This document shows, piece after piece, positions 1 through 7,579 of a stretch of DNA of 10,875 nt. Within the stretch, counting starts at the first letter, position 1; every line of letters starts with the position of its first letter. The notes below the pieces were generated by a model, which worked only from the letters and a program-made list of their open reading frames with translations, was not told where the DNA came from and made no database searches. The stretch lies in assembly GCA_009887135.1 (NCBI GenBank), contig QXYA01000085.1, forward strand, positions 1-10,875. The letters are read 5' to 3'. This stretch comes from Candidatus Poseidoniales archaeon. Lineage in GTDB: Archaea; Thermoplasmatota; Poseidoniia; Poseidoniales; Poseidoniaceae. The position numbers were made by a program, and so were the translations under genes.

Positions 1-826
1 AATATTTGTTGAATGGTTCCACCGTATGCTTGTGGGAATTATCGCTATTCCAATTTTGTTGAACGTTTTTATGGCTCATAAAAAGAAAAAGACCTATGGA
101 AACGGGTTGAGAAATCTCTCAATTGCTTCTGCAGTATTACTTGTCGTACAAGCAATAGCTGGTGCAGTAACAGTTCGATTTGATAATGCAGATTGGACTG
201 TTGCTCTTCATCTCTCCCTGGCGAGTATCTTTACATCACTTTTGGTATGGCAATACATGGCTATGCGGGTTGCTGAAGGCAGTGAATGGAAGTTCCTCAA
301 TGCTTCAAGGTCTTTCCTTGACAAACAAAAGAAACGTTTCATTGGAATTACGAGTTCAGTATTCATTCTTTTAATTCTGGGTGCTTGGGTGTCAAGTACA
401 GCAGGTGGACAATACAATCAAGGCTGCTCAATAGGTTTCCCAAACGGGTGGCCGCAGTGTCAAGGATCCTTCCTTCCTAGTATTGATGGTGAGCCTGGTA
501 TACTCGTCCAAATGCTTCATCGATTTGGCGCTGGGGTTGTGGGTGTAGTTTTGATTCTAAGCGCGGCTCGGGTACGTGTGGATTCGAGAGACTTCAACGA
601 AGGTGAAGGCTTTTCAAAAGCAGCTGAAACCGTTACTGGGCTGTGGATTTTGAATGTCTTAGTTGGAGGCATGTACATTGTTTTTGCAGATGCAAATGAC
701 TTCCCAGAATCCTTTTCTCTTCTTCACCTTATCTTTGGTGTCGCTTCTTTCATTGCTGCAGCAACAACCCTGATGATGCTTAGACTCGCTTATCTCAAAC
801 AACCTGATGAAACAGAGGAAGAATGA
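1..826 (+). CDS. ctaA: Heme A synthase, CtaA/COX15 family (5' end outside window)
   Basis: Integral membrane enzyme that oxidises the C8 methyl of heme O to the formyl group of heme A for aa3-type cytochrome oxidases. The reading frame is open to the left edge (first full codon at position 2), so the N-terminus is missing. The frame upstream of the first visible ATG (26) already encodes the family motif EWFHRMLV, so that ATG is internal. The four histidines expected to bind heme are visible at codons 20 (HRM), 209 (HLSLA), 518 (HRFGAG) and 725 (HLIFG). The loop Cys pair is at codons 425 and 458, in the CSIGFPNGWPQC segment typical of CtaA. Several hydrophobic spans of about 20 residues alternate with short loops, as in the family. 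The stop overlaps the ctaB start by 4 nt, implying translational coupling. Family assignment is strong; only the start is unknown. Confidence 0.93.
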   Translation, partial: IFVEWFHRMLVGIIAIPILLNVFMAHKKKKTYGNGLRNLSIASAVLLVVQAIAGAVTVRFDNADWTVALHLSLASIFTSLLVWQYMAMRVAEGSEWKFLNASRSFLDKQKKRFIGITSSVFILLILGAWVSSTAGGQYNQGCSIGFPNGWPQCQGSFLPSIDGEPGILVQMLHRFGAGVVGVVLILSAARVRVDSRDFNEGEGFSKAAETVTGLWILNVLVGGMYIVFADANDFPESFSLLHLIFGVASFIAAATTLMMLRLAYLKQPDETEEE

Positions 827-1827
827 TGGAACAAACCGAGGATACACCTTCGATGTTTTCTCTTTTCATCAAATTGATGAAGTTAAGAGTCATTGTTCTT
901 CTACAAATCACTGCTCTCTGTGCAATTCTTGTTCACGATTCTCTTGCTCGATATGATTTAATTGACATTGAACGAACATGGCTTAATACTGCTTGGACTT
1001 CTCTTATCACAGTGATTGGAGGTACATTGAGCGCAGGTGGTTCGAATGCGATCAACATGTGGTACGATCGAGACATTGACACGAAGATGCGTCGTACGCA
1101 GCATAGGCCTCTGCCACAAGGGCATCTTACTCCAAATACCGTTCTCTTGTTTGGGGTTACAATCTCTATCTTAGGTTCGTCCTTATTCTTTTTACTTCAC
1201 TGGAAGGCAGCCTTTTGGTCATTCTTTTCAGTAGTTTTCTACGTGTTCATCTACACAATGTGGTTGAAGAGAAGAACGCCACAAAACATCGTCATTGGAG
1301 GGGCTGCAGGGGCAACTCCACCATTGATTGGATGGGCAGGAGCAGCAGCAGCATCCATTGACTCAATGAATCCTTTAGACCTTGGTTCACCAATCCCTTG
1401 GATGCTCTTTGCTCTCATTTTCTTCTGGACACCTCCTCACTTCTGGGCACTGGCTTTGTATCGTTCAGGAGAATATGCGAAGGCTAATGTTCCGATGATG
1501 AATGAAGTAAAAGGAGCAAAAAGGACTATTACTGAATCTAAATTCTATTGTGTTGGTTTATTCATGCTAGGCTCTGTGCCATGTTTTTGGCCCAGTTCAG
1601 GACTCCCACTCTTGTGGTCATTTGTCGCAGGAGGACTCACCATTTGGTATTCGGCCTCTGTATGGGGAATCGATATCGATGAACCGTTAGATGAGAACGG
1701 GCGAATGCCGAAAGCAGCTAAGAGTTTCTTCAGCTCTTTGTTTTACTTAGGATACATGTTTTTGTCACTCGTGATCATCTCATTCATTCCACCAGAATGG
1801 CTTGGAATACTTGGTCCACTCGGTTGA
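823..1827 (+). CDS. ctaB: Heme O synthase (protoheme IX farnesyltransferase)
   Basis: UbiA-superfamily membrane prenyltransferase that attaches farnesyl to protoheme, giving heme O, the substrate of the preceding gene's product. The protein is 334 residues, slightly longer than usual at the N-terminus. The Mg-diphosphate motif NxxxDxxxD is present as N78-D82-D86, followed by RR and the RPLP signature near residues 90-98. The second conserved block starts near Y144 (YTMWLKRRTPQNIVIGG) and runs to PPLIGW at about 166-171. The family hallmark WTPPHFW is at 202-208. Multiple hydrophobic helices follow. The ATG at 823 lies in the overlap ATGATG with the ctaA stop; the second ATG at 826 is an equally possible start, differing by one residue. 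The two genes form one operon, and the stop lies 5 nt from the 3' end of a convergent tRNA gene. Confidence 0.96.
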   Translation: MMEQTEDTPSMFSLFIKLMKLRVIVLLQITALCAILVHDSLARYDLIDIERTWLNTAWTSLITVIGGTLSAGGSNAINMWYDRDIDTKMRRTQHRPLPQGHLTPNTVLLFGVTISILGSSLFFLLHWKAAFWSFFSVVFYVFIYTMWLKRRTPQNIVIGGAAGATPPLIGWAGAAAASIDSMNPLDLGSPIPWMLFALIFFWTPPHFWALALYRSGEYAKANVPMMNEVKGAKRTITESKFYCVGLFMLGSVPCFWPSSGLPLLWSFVAGGLTIWYSASVWGIDIDEPLDENGRMPKAAKSFFSSLFYLGYMFLSLVIISFIPPEWLGILGPLG

Positions 1828-1832
1828 GAATG

Positions 1833-1919
1833 TGGCGCGGTGAGGGAGATTCGAACTCCCGAGGGTAAAACCCACTGGATTAGCAATCCAGCGCAATGGC
1901 CAGGCTATGCGATCACCGC
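1833..1919 (-). tRNA. tRNA-Ser (anticodon GCU), 3' CCA encoded
   Basis: Read on the minus strand, a 7-bp acceptor stem (GCGGTGA with TCACCGC) closes the molecule, with discriminator G and an encoded CCA (positions 1835-1833). The anticodon stem CTGGA/TCCAG flanks the loop TTGCTAA, giving anticodon GCT (complement of 1882-1884), which reads AGC/AGU serine codons. The T arm GGGAG-TTCGAAT-CTCCC is perfect. A long variable arm (TGGGTTTTACCC core) marks a class II tRNA, in agreement with serine. No intron is seen. Its likely promoter lies in the 67 nt between it and the upstream minus-strand gene; a weak AT-rich CATATTCA lies 30-37 nt upstream (1949-1956), which is only suggestive. A small open frame running in from this region on the plus strand is a shadow of the tRNA. 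Confidence 0.95.
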
Positions 1920-1986
1920 AGTAAAGCAACCCACCTGCCTTTTGGTCATGAATATGACGGTTGGTAATTCACTGAAACAAATGGTC

Positions 1987-4929
1987 TCACTCAAAGAAAT
2001 CTTCGAACTCTTCTGCCATATTTGCTGTACCCATCCGACGGTTTCGAGCAGATATCACACGCTTGAGTCTTCTTCTACGCTTGATCATCATTGGAATGAG
2101 TAAGGCATTCAAAACAACGAGAATCAATGCTCCGATACCAGCATATTGGAATTCCTGAATTTCCATTGAATTTTCTAAATCTCCAAGCCAATCAATTCCA
2201 AGAGGTGGTTCTGGAGGTTCAGGTTCTTCAGGAATGATGTGCTGGTTGTAATCCCACCATTTGTTTTCGATTTCTACGCGCTCTGTGTTCTCACTGGGGT
2301 ATTCTGCAATGGTCATTGCATTTCCTCGCCCATCAACAGGTGAGAGGACGTAGAAGTATGTCCTGTCTGGACGTATGCCATCTGCTTCCAAGCCGGATTG
2401 GTTGAATGTGCCAGTTTCTCCTTGAACCCCACTCAAGCCAGTCGCAATAGGATTGACAAACCTCAATTCAAGTTCATTGGGCCGTGTATCGAGGCGATAC
2501 ATGTTCCATGTCACTTCACCATCGACTTCATTTTGTGGCCATGTCCAAGTGAGATTTAGTTCATAGCAAGAATTCCAATTTCGTTGAAGATCGAAACAAG
2601 TCGTTGAATTGGTAAATCTGTAAGAATGGGTGAATGAAGAGACCGTACTTGAGGGTGCGATTGCATCCCCACACAACATGGAATTTCCTTCACCATTCAT
2701 GAACACATTAATTCTGGACAAATCTGGAACGTTAGCACGATTTGAAGGAATGAGGGCATATGAAGCACAAGTTCCAGAGGGGAGTGGTTCTGGATCAACC
2801 CAACTCTCGGTTGTAATTGATATCATTTCTACGAATCGCTCGTCAATAAGTTGAGTCCACAGGCTTTGACTGTCTTCTTCATCAGGATTAGGGAATATGG
2901 TCCCTCCTGCTTCGGCAACAGGTAGTTTGTAGACTCTCCAGCCCCCTAGATAGGGGTTGGATACATCACCTTCAGCAGTCCAAGACAATTCTATAGCGCC
3001 GCCTTGAAGTTGATTATATTCGGTATTGTTAGCAGAGACATCGGCCTCTGGTAATGATCCGATGAAGAGAAGCACAGTGTTGCTGCTCAAGCTCAATGAA
3101 ATGTTTTGAATTTCATCAAACAAGTAATAATTCGGCGATTCAAGATAATCCCAATACGTTTCGGCTGAATCTGGTAATTCGAGGATTTCTACAGACTCGA
3201 ATGGAATCATATCTGGCAAAAGCGCTGAGAGATTCACTGTCAAATCCATCGACTGAATGTCTGCAGGTTGGGTGTTGTCGTCGAGTTTCATAGCCTTAAG
3301 TTCGAGAATCATTAGAGGCTCTTTACCTCCAGCAATATTGTATTCCGAGCCTTGTATTGGCAAGAAATAATCATACGAAAATTCGGCTTTATCGAGAGAA
3401 ACAATTGAACCTGTCATCAGGGGTTCTTCTTCAACGACGACTTCGTCAATGAGTTGTATCGTCCTATATGCATATTCTGTGTTTCCAAGAGCGTCTTCAA
3501 CTGCCAATCCGACAATATATGATTTCAGAGGGAAAGACGAGGCATCGATACTTAGGAATTGCCCATGTCCGAGCTGAATGACAGTATCAAGCGTCCATGT
3601 ATAATTTAGGGGGTTGGCTGCAATGTTGCTGGTTTGTGCGCTGAGCTCGATTGTATCAGCAGTAGTGAACGTGCCCGATACTGTGTTGAGCCCAATTGAA
3701 GGATCGATACCTCCCGCAGTTATGTCGGCATATTCGACCAGTGTATTGTCTGAGGGAGCTGTGTCTGCACGACCATCAAATGATGTTGGCATATAGACGC
3801 GAAGTTCCTTCCCATCTCCGATTTCGACGATATCAAATGTACATGTGATGAACTGTGATGGGCCGAGTGAATCGATGTCGCACTTCTCAAGATGTTCCGA
3901 TTCTCCTTGAGCATCAAACATCTCAAAGGTTACTGTAGTATCTCTAATTGTGAAATTGCCTATGTTTTCTATCTTAGCAGAAATCATATCCTCTCCGTAA
4001 TAGTACGAAGGCGATGATTGTTCATGCGATGGATACATACTCGCAATTCTAAGATCAAGTGTATTGTCTAGAACAATTTCGATTTGTGTAAGATCATTGA
4101 ATGAATTGAGGTCTCCATCATATTCGCCAGAACTACTTATGAGTCCGAATTCAAAGATGAATCTTCCTGGTATTGAATAATTTAATGCAGGCAGGGCAAC
4201 TGTGAATGGTTGTTCGTATCCTCCAGATGGAAGGTTTGTCACACTACGTGTTGCATTACTGACGACGGTTCCATCGAGAGTCATGAGGTTCCATCCGATG
4301 TTAGCAACAAGATTGCACGTTCCGCATGTGTTTGCTATTCCATAGATGTCCATCTCATACTCGACTTCAGTATTCAATACGACTTCACCGTTGTAGGTAT
4401 GCAGGGCAGAGAGGGTATCTCGAGGGTCTTGTTCGCTATCGACTGCAATATCGCTGAATTCAGCTGTAAGATTGATGTTGTATGAGAGGATATCATCGCT
4501 TGTGTCAACATCTGCATAATCGAATTTGAAAACGACTGTAAAGGTACCACTCGCACCAGAGGGGAACCATCTGTTCGTGTCAGAGAAGTTAGCAGATTCT
4601 CCGCTTAGTAATCCGTTAATGTTCATCCCACCATCTTCGATATTATTCGAGATGCACGAAACTGCAGTTCGAGGCCCATCACAAACGTACCATTTCAACG
4701 TCCGCATATTTGTCAAAGGGCTTAATGCTTGATTTTCGACTTCCGCTGTGAACGTGATTGGGTCGAATGCTGAATAAAAGCGATCCTCGACTGGGGTCTG
4801 ACCAGACACAATAGCGAGGTCAATTTGTTCGACAGCAGCCGCACTCGGTACATATGCTAGCATTGAAAATGCTGAAAAAAGCATAAGGAAAACCAAGCTA
4901 AAGCTCGTCTTTTTCTTGCCAACGGTCAT
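1987..4929 (-). CDS. Giant exported surface protein with C-terminal membrane anchor
   Basis: About 980 residues. The chosen start (ATG at 4929) puts KKK directly before a hydrophobic signal peptide ending in PSAAA, and has a GGAG Shine-Dalgarno 8 nt upstream; an in-frame ATG at 4974 would add 15 residues. The exported part looks like serial beta-sandwich modules. Two segments begin with similar DLAIVSG and DLRIASM strands followed by a CARDB-like pattern (near residues 35 and 287). A PKD-like module lies near 410-495 (NYTWTLD ... YAYRTIQLID). FnIII-like strands lie near 645 (IELSWTAEG) and 792 (NLTWTWPQN). Many Asn-X-Ser/Thr sites fit glycosylation. A single helix near 929-949 is followed by RRRRLKR and an acidic end (EEFEDFFE), so the bulk is outside and the tail inside the cell. 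No catalytic motif was recognised. Domain names rest on strand patterns only, and the role is unknown, possibly adhesion, surface layer or polymer binding. Confidence 0.85.
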   Translation of the reverse strand: MTVGKKKTSFSLVFLMLFSAFSMLAYVPSAAAVEQIDLAIVSGQTPVEDRFYSAFDPITFTAEVENQALSPLTNMRTLKWYVCDGPRTAVSCISNNIEDGGMNINGLLSGESANFSDTNRWFPSGASGTFTVVFKFDYADVDTSDDILSYNINLTAEFSDIAVDSEQDPRDTLSALHTYNGEVVLNTEVEYEMDIYGIANTCGTCNLVANIGWNLMTLDGTVVSNATRSVTNLPSGGYEQPFTVALPALNYSIPGRFIFEFGLISSSGEYDGDLNSFNDLTQIEIVLDNTLDLRIASMYPSHEQSSPSYYYGEDMISAKIENIGNFTIRDTTVTFEMFDAQGESEHLEKCDIDSLGPSQFITCTFDIVEIGDGKELRVYMPTSFDGRADTAPSDNTLVEYADITAGGIDPSIGLNTVSGTFTTADTIELSAQTSNIAANPLNYTWTLDTVIQLGHGQFLSIDASSFPLKSYIVGLAVEDALGNTEYAYRTIQLIDEVVVEEEPLMTGSIVSLDKAEFSYDYFLPIQGSEYNIAGGKEPLMILELKAMKLDDNTQPADIQSMDLTVNLSALLPDMIPFESVEILELPDSAETYWDYLESPNYYLFDEIQNISLSLSSNTVLLFIGSLPEADVSANNTEYNQLQGGAIELSWTAEGDVSNPYLGGWRVYKLPVAEAGGTIFPNPDEEDSQSLWTQLIDERFVEMISITTESWVDPEPLPSGTCASYALIPSNRANVPDLSRINVFMNGEGNSMLCGDAIAPSSTVSSFTHSYRFTNSTTCFDLQRNWNSCYELNLTWTWPQNEVDGEVTWNMYRLDTRPNELELRFVNPIATGLSGVQGETGTFNQSGLEADGIRPDRTYFYVLSPVDGRGNAMTIAEYPSENTERVEIENKWWDYNQHIIPEEPEPPEPPLGIDWLGDLENSMEIQEFQYAGIGALILVVLNALLIPMMIKRRRRLKRVISARNRRMGTANMAEEFEDFFE

Positions 4930-4992
4930 GCTATCCGCTCCTGTCATCATACCATGGTCGCATAGATGATTCAAAGACTCATCGCTTGATTT

Positions 4993-5019
4993 GGGGTCAA
5001 ATTACAGTAAATTCACCCC
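4993..5019. repeat. 27-nt near-perfect inverted repeat between divergent genes
   Basis: Two 13-nt arms around a single central A (5006) match at 11 of 13 positions: GGGGTCAAATTAC on the left against GGGGTGAATTTAC, the reverse complement of the right arm. The outer GGGGT/ACCCC and inner TTAC/GTAA blocks are exact. It sits in the only divergent intergenic region of the window, 47 nt before the ATG at 5066 and 64 nt before the preferred ATG at 4929. Its AT-rich core is placed where TATA elements for either direction could lie. It may be a dimeric regulator's operator controlling both directions; a hairpin role is less likely because the arms would sit at or before the transcription starts. The symmetry is seen directly, the function is inferred. 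Confidence 0.5.
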
Positions 5020-5065
5020 TTGATGGTTCGGCAACGTTCATGACTTCGTTTGTGTTGGTGTTGGT

Positions 5066-6172
5066 ATGGAGGAGTCTGGGCACACGTGCATCCGCTCAGA
5101 TGAGAGAGGCTTAACAGCAGTGATTGAATTTCTCTCAGCATTCACACTTTTCCTCATGATATTAACTGCGTTTATGTCTCTTGCCCAACTTGAAATGGGA
5201 TCGAATGATACAGAAATCGACCAGGTTGACCAAGCTACAGTGTTTGCACTCGATCGTCTTGTTGGCGATTCGGGCTGGTACGTTCCTGCGCTAGAAAATG
5301 GCAATTTAGACCACGCCAATTCAACATCAGATTGGGACGATGTAAGCGCCGAGGACTTGCAAAAGGGGCGTGTTCAAACCGGCCTTATTCTTGCGGGTGA
5401 ACTCGATGAAAATCGACTCAAAGCATTGTCGAATGTGACGCTCGAATCGTTTTCAGAAGGGCTTGGTCTTGCTGAAGATCTGAGCGCCTATCTGCATATC
5501 AGTGTCCAAACCTCCACAAACACAACTCGCGTTGGTCTCGTCCTTTTCGAGGGAGGCTCGGATATCAATTCAGCTCGAATGGCATCTACAGCCTCAAGTA
5601 TCGTGCGTATGTCGGGCGAACTCGTTATCGTTACTTTGCAAGTTCATGATGCGGGAAGGCAAAGCGAGAATCTTGTGCTAACCGAAGTAATGGTCCGCCC
5701 AATAGGGGGCGGTCCTGAATGGATTGAAATTTACAATGACAATTCCTTTGCAACAAGCCTCTTTGGATGGTCTCTCAATGTGACCTCTCCAAGTTCAACG
5801 AACAATGTTTTGTTCCAAAGTGGAGTCATAAGCGGTTTTTCCACTGCCTTGTTTACAGGGTCGGTTTCGTCTCAAGTACAAGGAAATGCCACTCAGGTAA
5901 TTGATTTGGGCACCTTTGGCATTCTCGGTACAGGTTCTATGAATCTCCTCGATGATGGTAGTAGCATCATCGAATTGAGATTTACTCGACCAGGTCAAAC
6001 AAAACCACTCCCAAACTCTCGTGCGGAGTGGGGTGGTCAAACAGGATTGTTACTTGGAATAAATAATGCGCTTGTTTGGCAGGGTGGTAGCCCGTTGAAC
6101 TCGGCATCTTGGAATGTAAATCAAGTTGCAACACCTGGTGACGTGCCTTCTAGTGTAACAAATGCTTCATGA
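5066..6172 (+). CDS. Pilin-like N-terminus fused to lamin-tail-like (LTD) domain
   Basis: 368 residues, no recognised named gene. The N-terminus resembles archaeal class III (type IV pilin-like) signals: a short charged leader ending DERG (12-15), then LTAVIEFL with a Glu six residues after the Gly, within a hydrophobic helix to about residue 40. A PibD-like peptidase could cut at G15/L16; otherwise the helix would serve as a membrane anchor. Residues 45-200 are acidic and polar with several possible N-glycosylation sites. From about 204 a lamin-tail-like domain is visible: VLTEVMVRP, EWIEIYN (from E218), a GW turn, then Gly-rich beta strands and a WGGQTG block near 330. LTDs are common in secreted microbial proteins, often with unknown ligands. 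It begins a likely operon, with 29 nt to the next gene. No in-frame ATG lies close upstream; a GGTG element 5 nt before the ATG supports the start. Confidence 0.8.
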   Translation: MEESGHTCIRSDERGLTAVIEFLSAFTLFLMILTAFMSLAQLEMGSNDTEIDQVDQATVFALDRLVGDSGWYVPALENGNLDHANSTSDWDDVSAEDLQKGRVQTGLILAGELDENRLKALSNVTLESFSEGLGLAEDLSAYLHISVQTSTNTTRVGLVLFEGGSDINSARMASTASSIVRMSGELVIVTLQVHDAGRQSENLVLTEVMVRPIGGGPEWIEIYNDNSFATSLFGWSLNVTSPSSTNNVLFQSGVISGFSTALFTGSVSSQVQGNATQVIDLGTFGILGTGSMNLLDDGSSIIELRFTRPGQTKPLPNSRAEWGGQTGLLLGINNALVWQGGSPLNSASWNVNQVATPGDVPSSVTNAS

Positions 6173-6201
6173 ACTCGGTGGCACTGGCATAGACGATACC
6201 C

Positions 6202-6981
6202 GTGCAAGCCGCTTCCACTTATTCACGAGACCGTTGTGTTACAGGCATCCATGGATTGGATGAGATTTTGCGAGGAGGCATCCCATATGGCTCCACGGTT
6301 TTGGCTTCTGGGACCTGTGGTTCTGGAAAAACCACCTTGGCTATGGAATTCCTTGTTCGTGGCGCTCTTGCTGGTGAGGCATGTGCTCACTTTACTGCAA
6401 CTGAACCATCGGTAAAACTCTTAGAAAACATCCGCCAATATGCGTTCTTCGATATGAATATGGTCGATACAGGCTTGATCAACGTATTTGACATGGACGT
6501 TCTCTACTCCTGGCTCGGTCTTGACAAATCAACGTTTGATCTAGACGATGTTCACGCACTGATCAAATCCATCACTGATATTGTTAACACAATCGGTGTA
6601 ACTCGATTGGTTATTGATTCAGTTACTACTCTTTGTTACAAGATTAAATCTGAACAATTGATTCGAGATTTCCTGTTTACACTCGGGAAGAAACTTGCAA
6701 CTCTCGGTTGCACAACCATCCTTATTTCTGAAATCACATCAGCAACAGAAAATGCTCATTGGTCTTCATTTGGTGTTGAAGAAGCCATAGCCGATGGAAT
6801 TGTTGTCATGGGGGATGTTGAACGAATGGGCCATTTATTGAGATTCTTACAGGTGGTAAAGATGCGTGGAACATCGCACAGTCGGGCGAAACACGCTATT
6901 GAACTGACGCCGCTTGGTGTCATGCTGACGCCGATGTTGAAATGGGGCTCTCAAAATGAAACTGCTCATTGGGGTGCATGA
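6202..6981 (+). CDS. KaiC/RAD55-like RecA-superfamily ATPase, intact P-loop
   Basis: 259 residues with a single KaiC-type domain covering nearly the whole protein. The TGIHGLDEILRGGIPYG signature (14-30) leads into Walker A GTCGSGKT (37-44). A single acidic residue in TATEP (E68) stands where KaiC has its Glu pair. Walker B is LVIDS with D139. The KaiC-type KMRGTSH stretch is at 220-226; in KaiC the equivalent Lys/Arg reach ATP on the neighbouring subunit, so ring or filament assembly is plausible. The start is GTG at 6202: an in-frame stop lies 12 nt upstream and no ATG occurs before the P-loop. It overlaps the next gene by 4 nt if that starts at 6978. The family includes regulators, ArlH-like archaellum switch ATPases and RadA-like proteins; which function applies here is not visible. 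It is the only member of the local trio with complete ATPase motifs. Confidence 0.9.
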   Translation: MQAASTYSRDRCVTGIHGLDEILRGGIPYGSTVLASGTCGSGKTTLAMEFLVRGALAGEACAHFTATEPSVKLLENIRQYAFFDMNMVDTGLINVFDMDVLYSWLGLDKSTFDLDDVHALIKSITDIVNTIGVTRLVIDSVTTLCYKIKSEQLIRDFLFTLGKKLATLGCTTILISEITSATENAHWSSFGVEEAIADGIVVMGDVERMGHLLRFLQVVKMRGTSHSRAKHAIELTPLGVMLTPMLKWGSQNETAHWGA

Positions 6982-7568
6982 TTATGTTTGAACTTGACCA
7001 AAGGATTGCTGAACAACTATCGACTATCTCGCTGAACAGTTCAGTCCAAGTTCGTTGTGGAAACTCAAATGCATTTATGGTCACTGCAAGTACTATGGTT
7101 CCATTGATGCAGATGTTTGAGATGGGTGGCGTTTACATTACGGCAAGCCGTGGTGCAGTTGAAATCATTCAAGCATTCGAATCAATTGGCATTGATGTTT
7201 CAAACATTCAATTCATCGACCTTGTTTCTTCGGGTATTCTGGGAGGAACCGATGTGGAATATTCAAACATCCACTTTGTAGATAGTCCAATCATGCTGGA
7301 ATCAGTCCTTCTACGGACATTGTATATTCTGCGAACGACCTCTTCTGCAAGAAATTTCGTGTTCATTGACAGCGTAAATGCGCTTGCAATCTACAACGAG
7401 GATAGGATGCTTGCTGAATATCTTCACACCTTCATTAATACGTTCAGGCAGAGGGAAGTCCTTTCGATTATCCTCAATGTCCCCGACCAAACGCCGCCAT
7501 TGGTTCTTTCGAACCTTGATCTGTATTGTACTGACCTTGTTGATCGCGGGCAAGTGGTCATCCATTGA
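6978..7568 (+). CDS. Degenerate KaiC/RAD55-like protein lacking a P-loop
   Basis: 196 residues from the ATG at 6978, whose ATGA overlaps the stop of the previous gene. The ATG at 6984 is also possible and has GGGGTG 7 nt before it. The RecA-like core is recognisable by VYITASRGAVEIIQAF (52-67), which corresponds to the strand and helix following the P-loop in KaiC proteins, and by a Walker B-like FVFIDSVNAL (127-136, D131). Where Walker A should lie (about 28-45) the sequence reads GNSNAFMVTASTMVP, with no GxxxxGK. The protein also stops at DRGQVVIH, before the KMRG-type segment, so it lacks both ATP-binding and neighbour-sensing elements. The simplest reading is a non-catalytic partner of the upstream ATPase. 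Family membership is inferred from fold pattern and context, and a search with a profile would be more reliable than my reading. Confidence 0.82.
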   Translation: MIMFELDQRIAEQLSTISLNSSVQVRCGNSNAFMVTASTMVPLMQMFEMGGVYITASRGAVEIIQAFESIGIDVSNIQFIDLVSSGILGGTDVEYSNIHFVDSPIMLESVLLRTLYILRTTSSARNFVFIDSVNALAIYNEDRMLAEYLHTFINTFRQREVLSIILNVPDQTPPLVLSNLDLYCTDLVDRGQVVIH

Positions 7569-7579
7569 GGGGGATTTAG

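Noticed and set aside
1840..2103. Plus-strand 87-codon open frame after ctaB
   Set aside because: Its first part is the antisense of tRNA-Ser and the rest is antisense to the end of the surface-protein gene; no domain pattern.
5949..5973. Perfect 9-bp inverted repeat with a 7-nt loop inside the LTD gene
   Set aside because: The stem TCGATGATG/CATCATCGA falls within codons for DDGSSII, whose GAT and ATC codons are complementary by nature; no neighbouring regulatory context.
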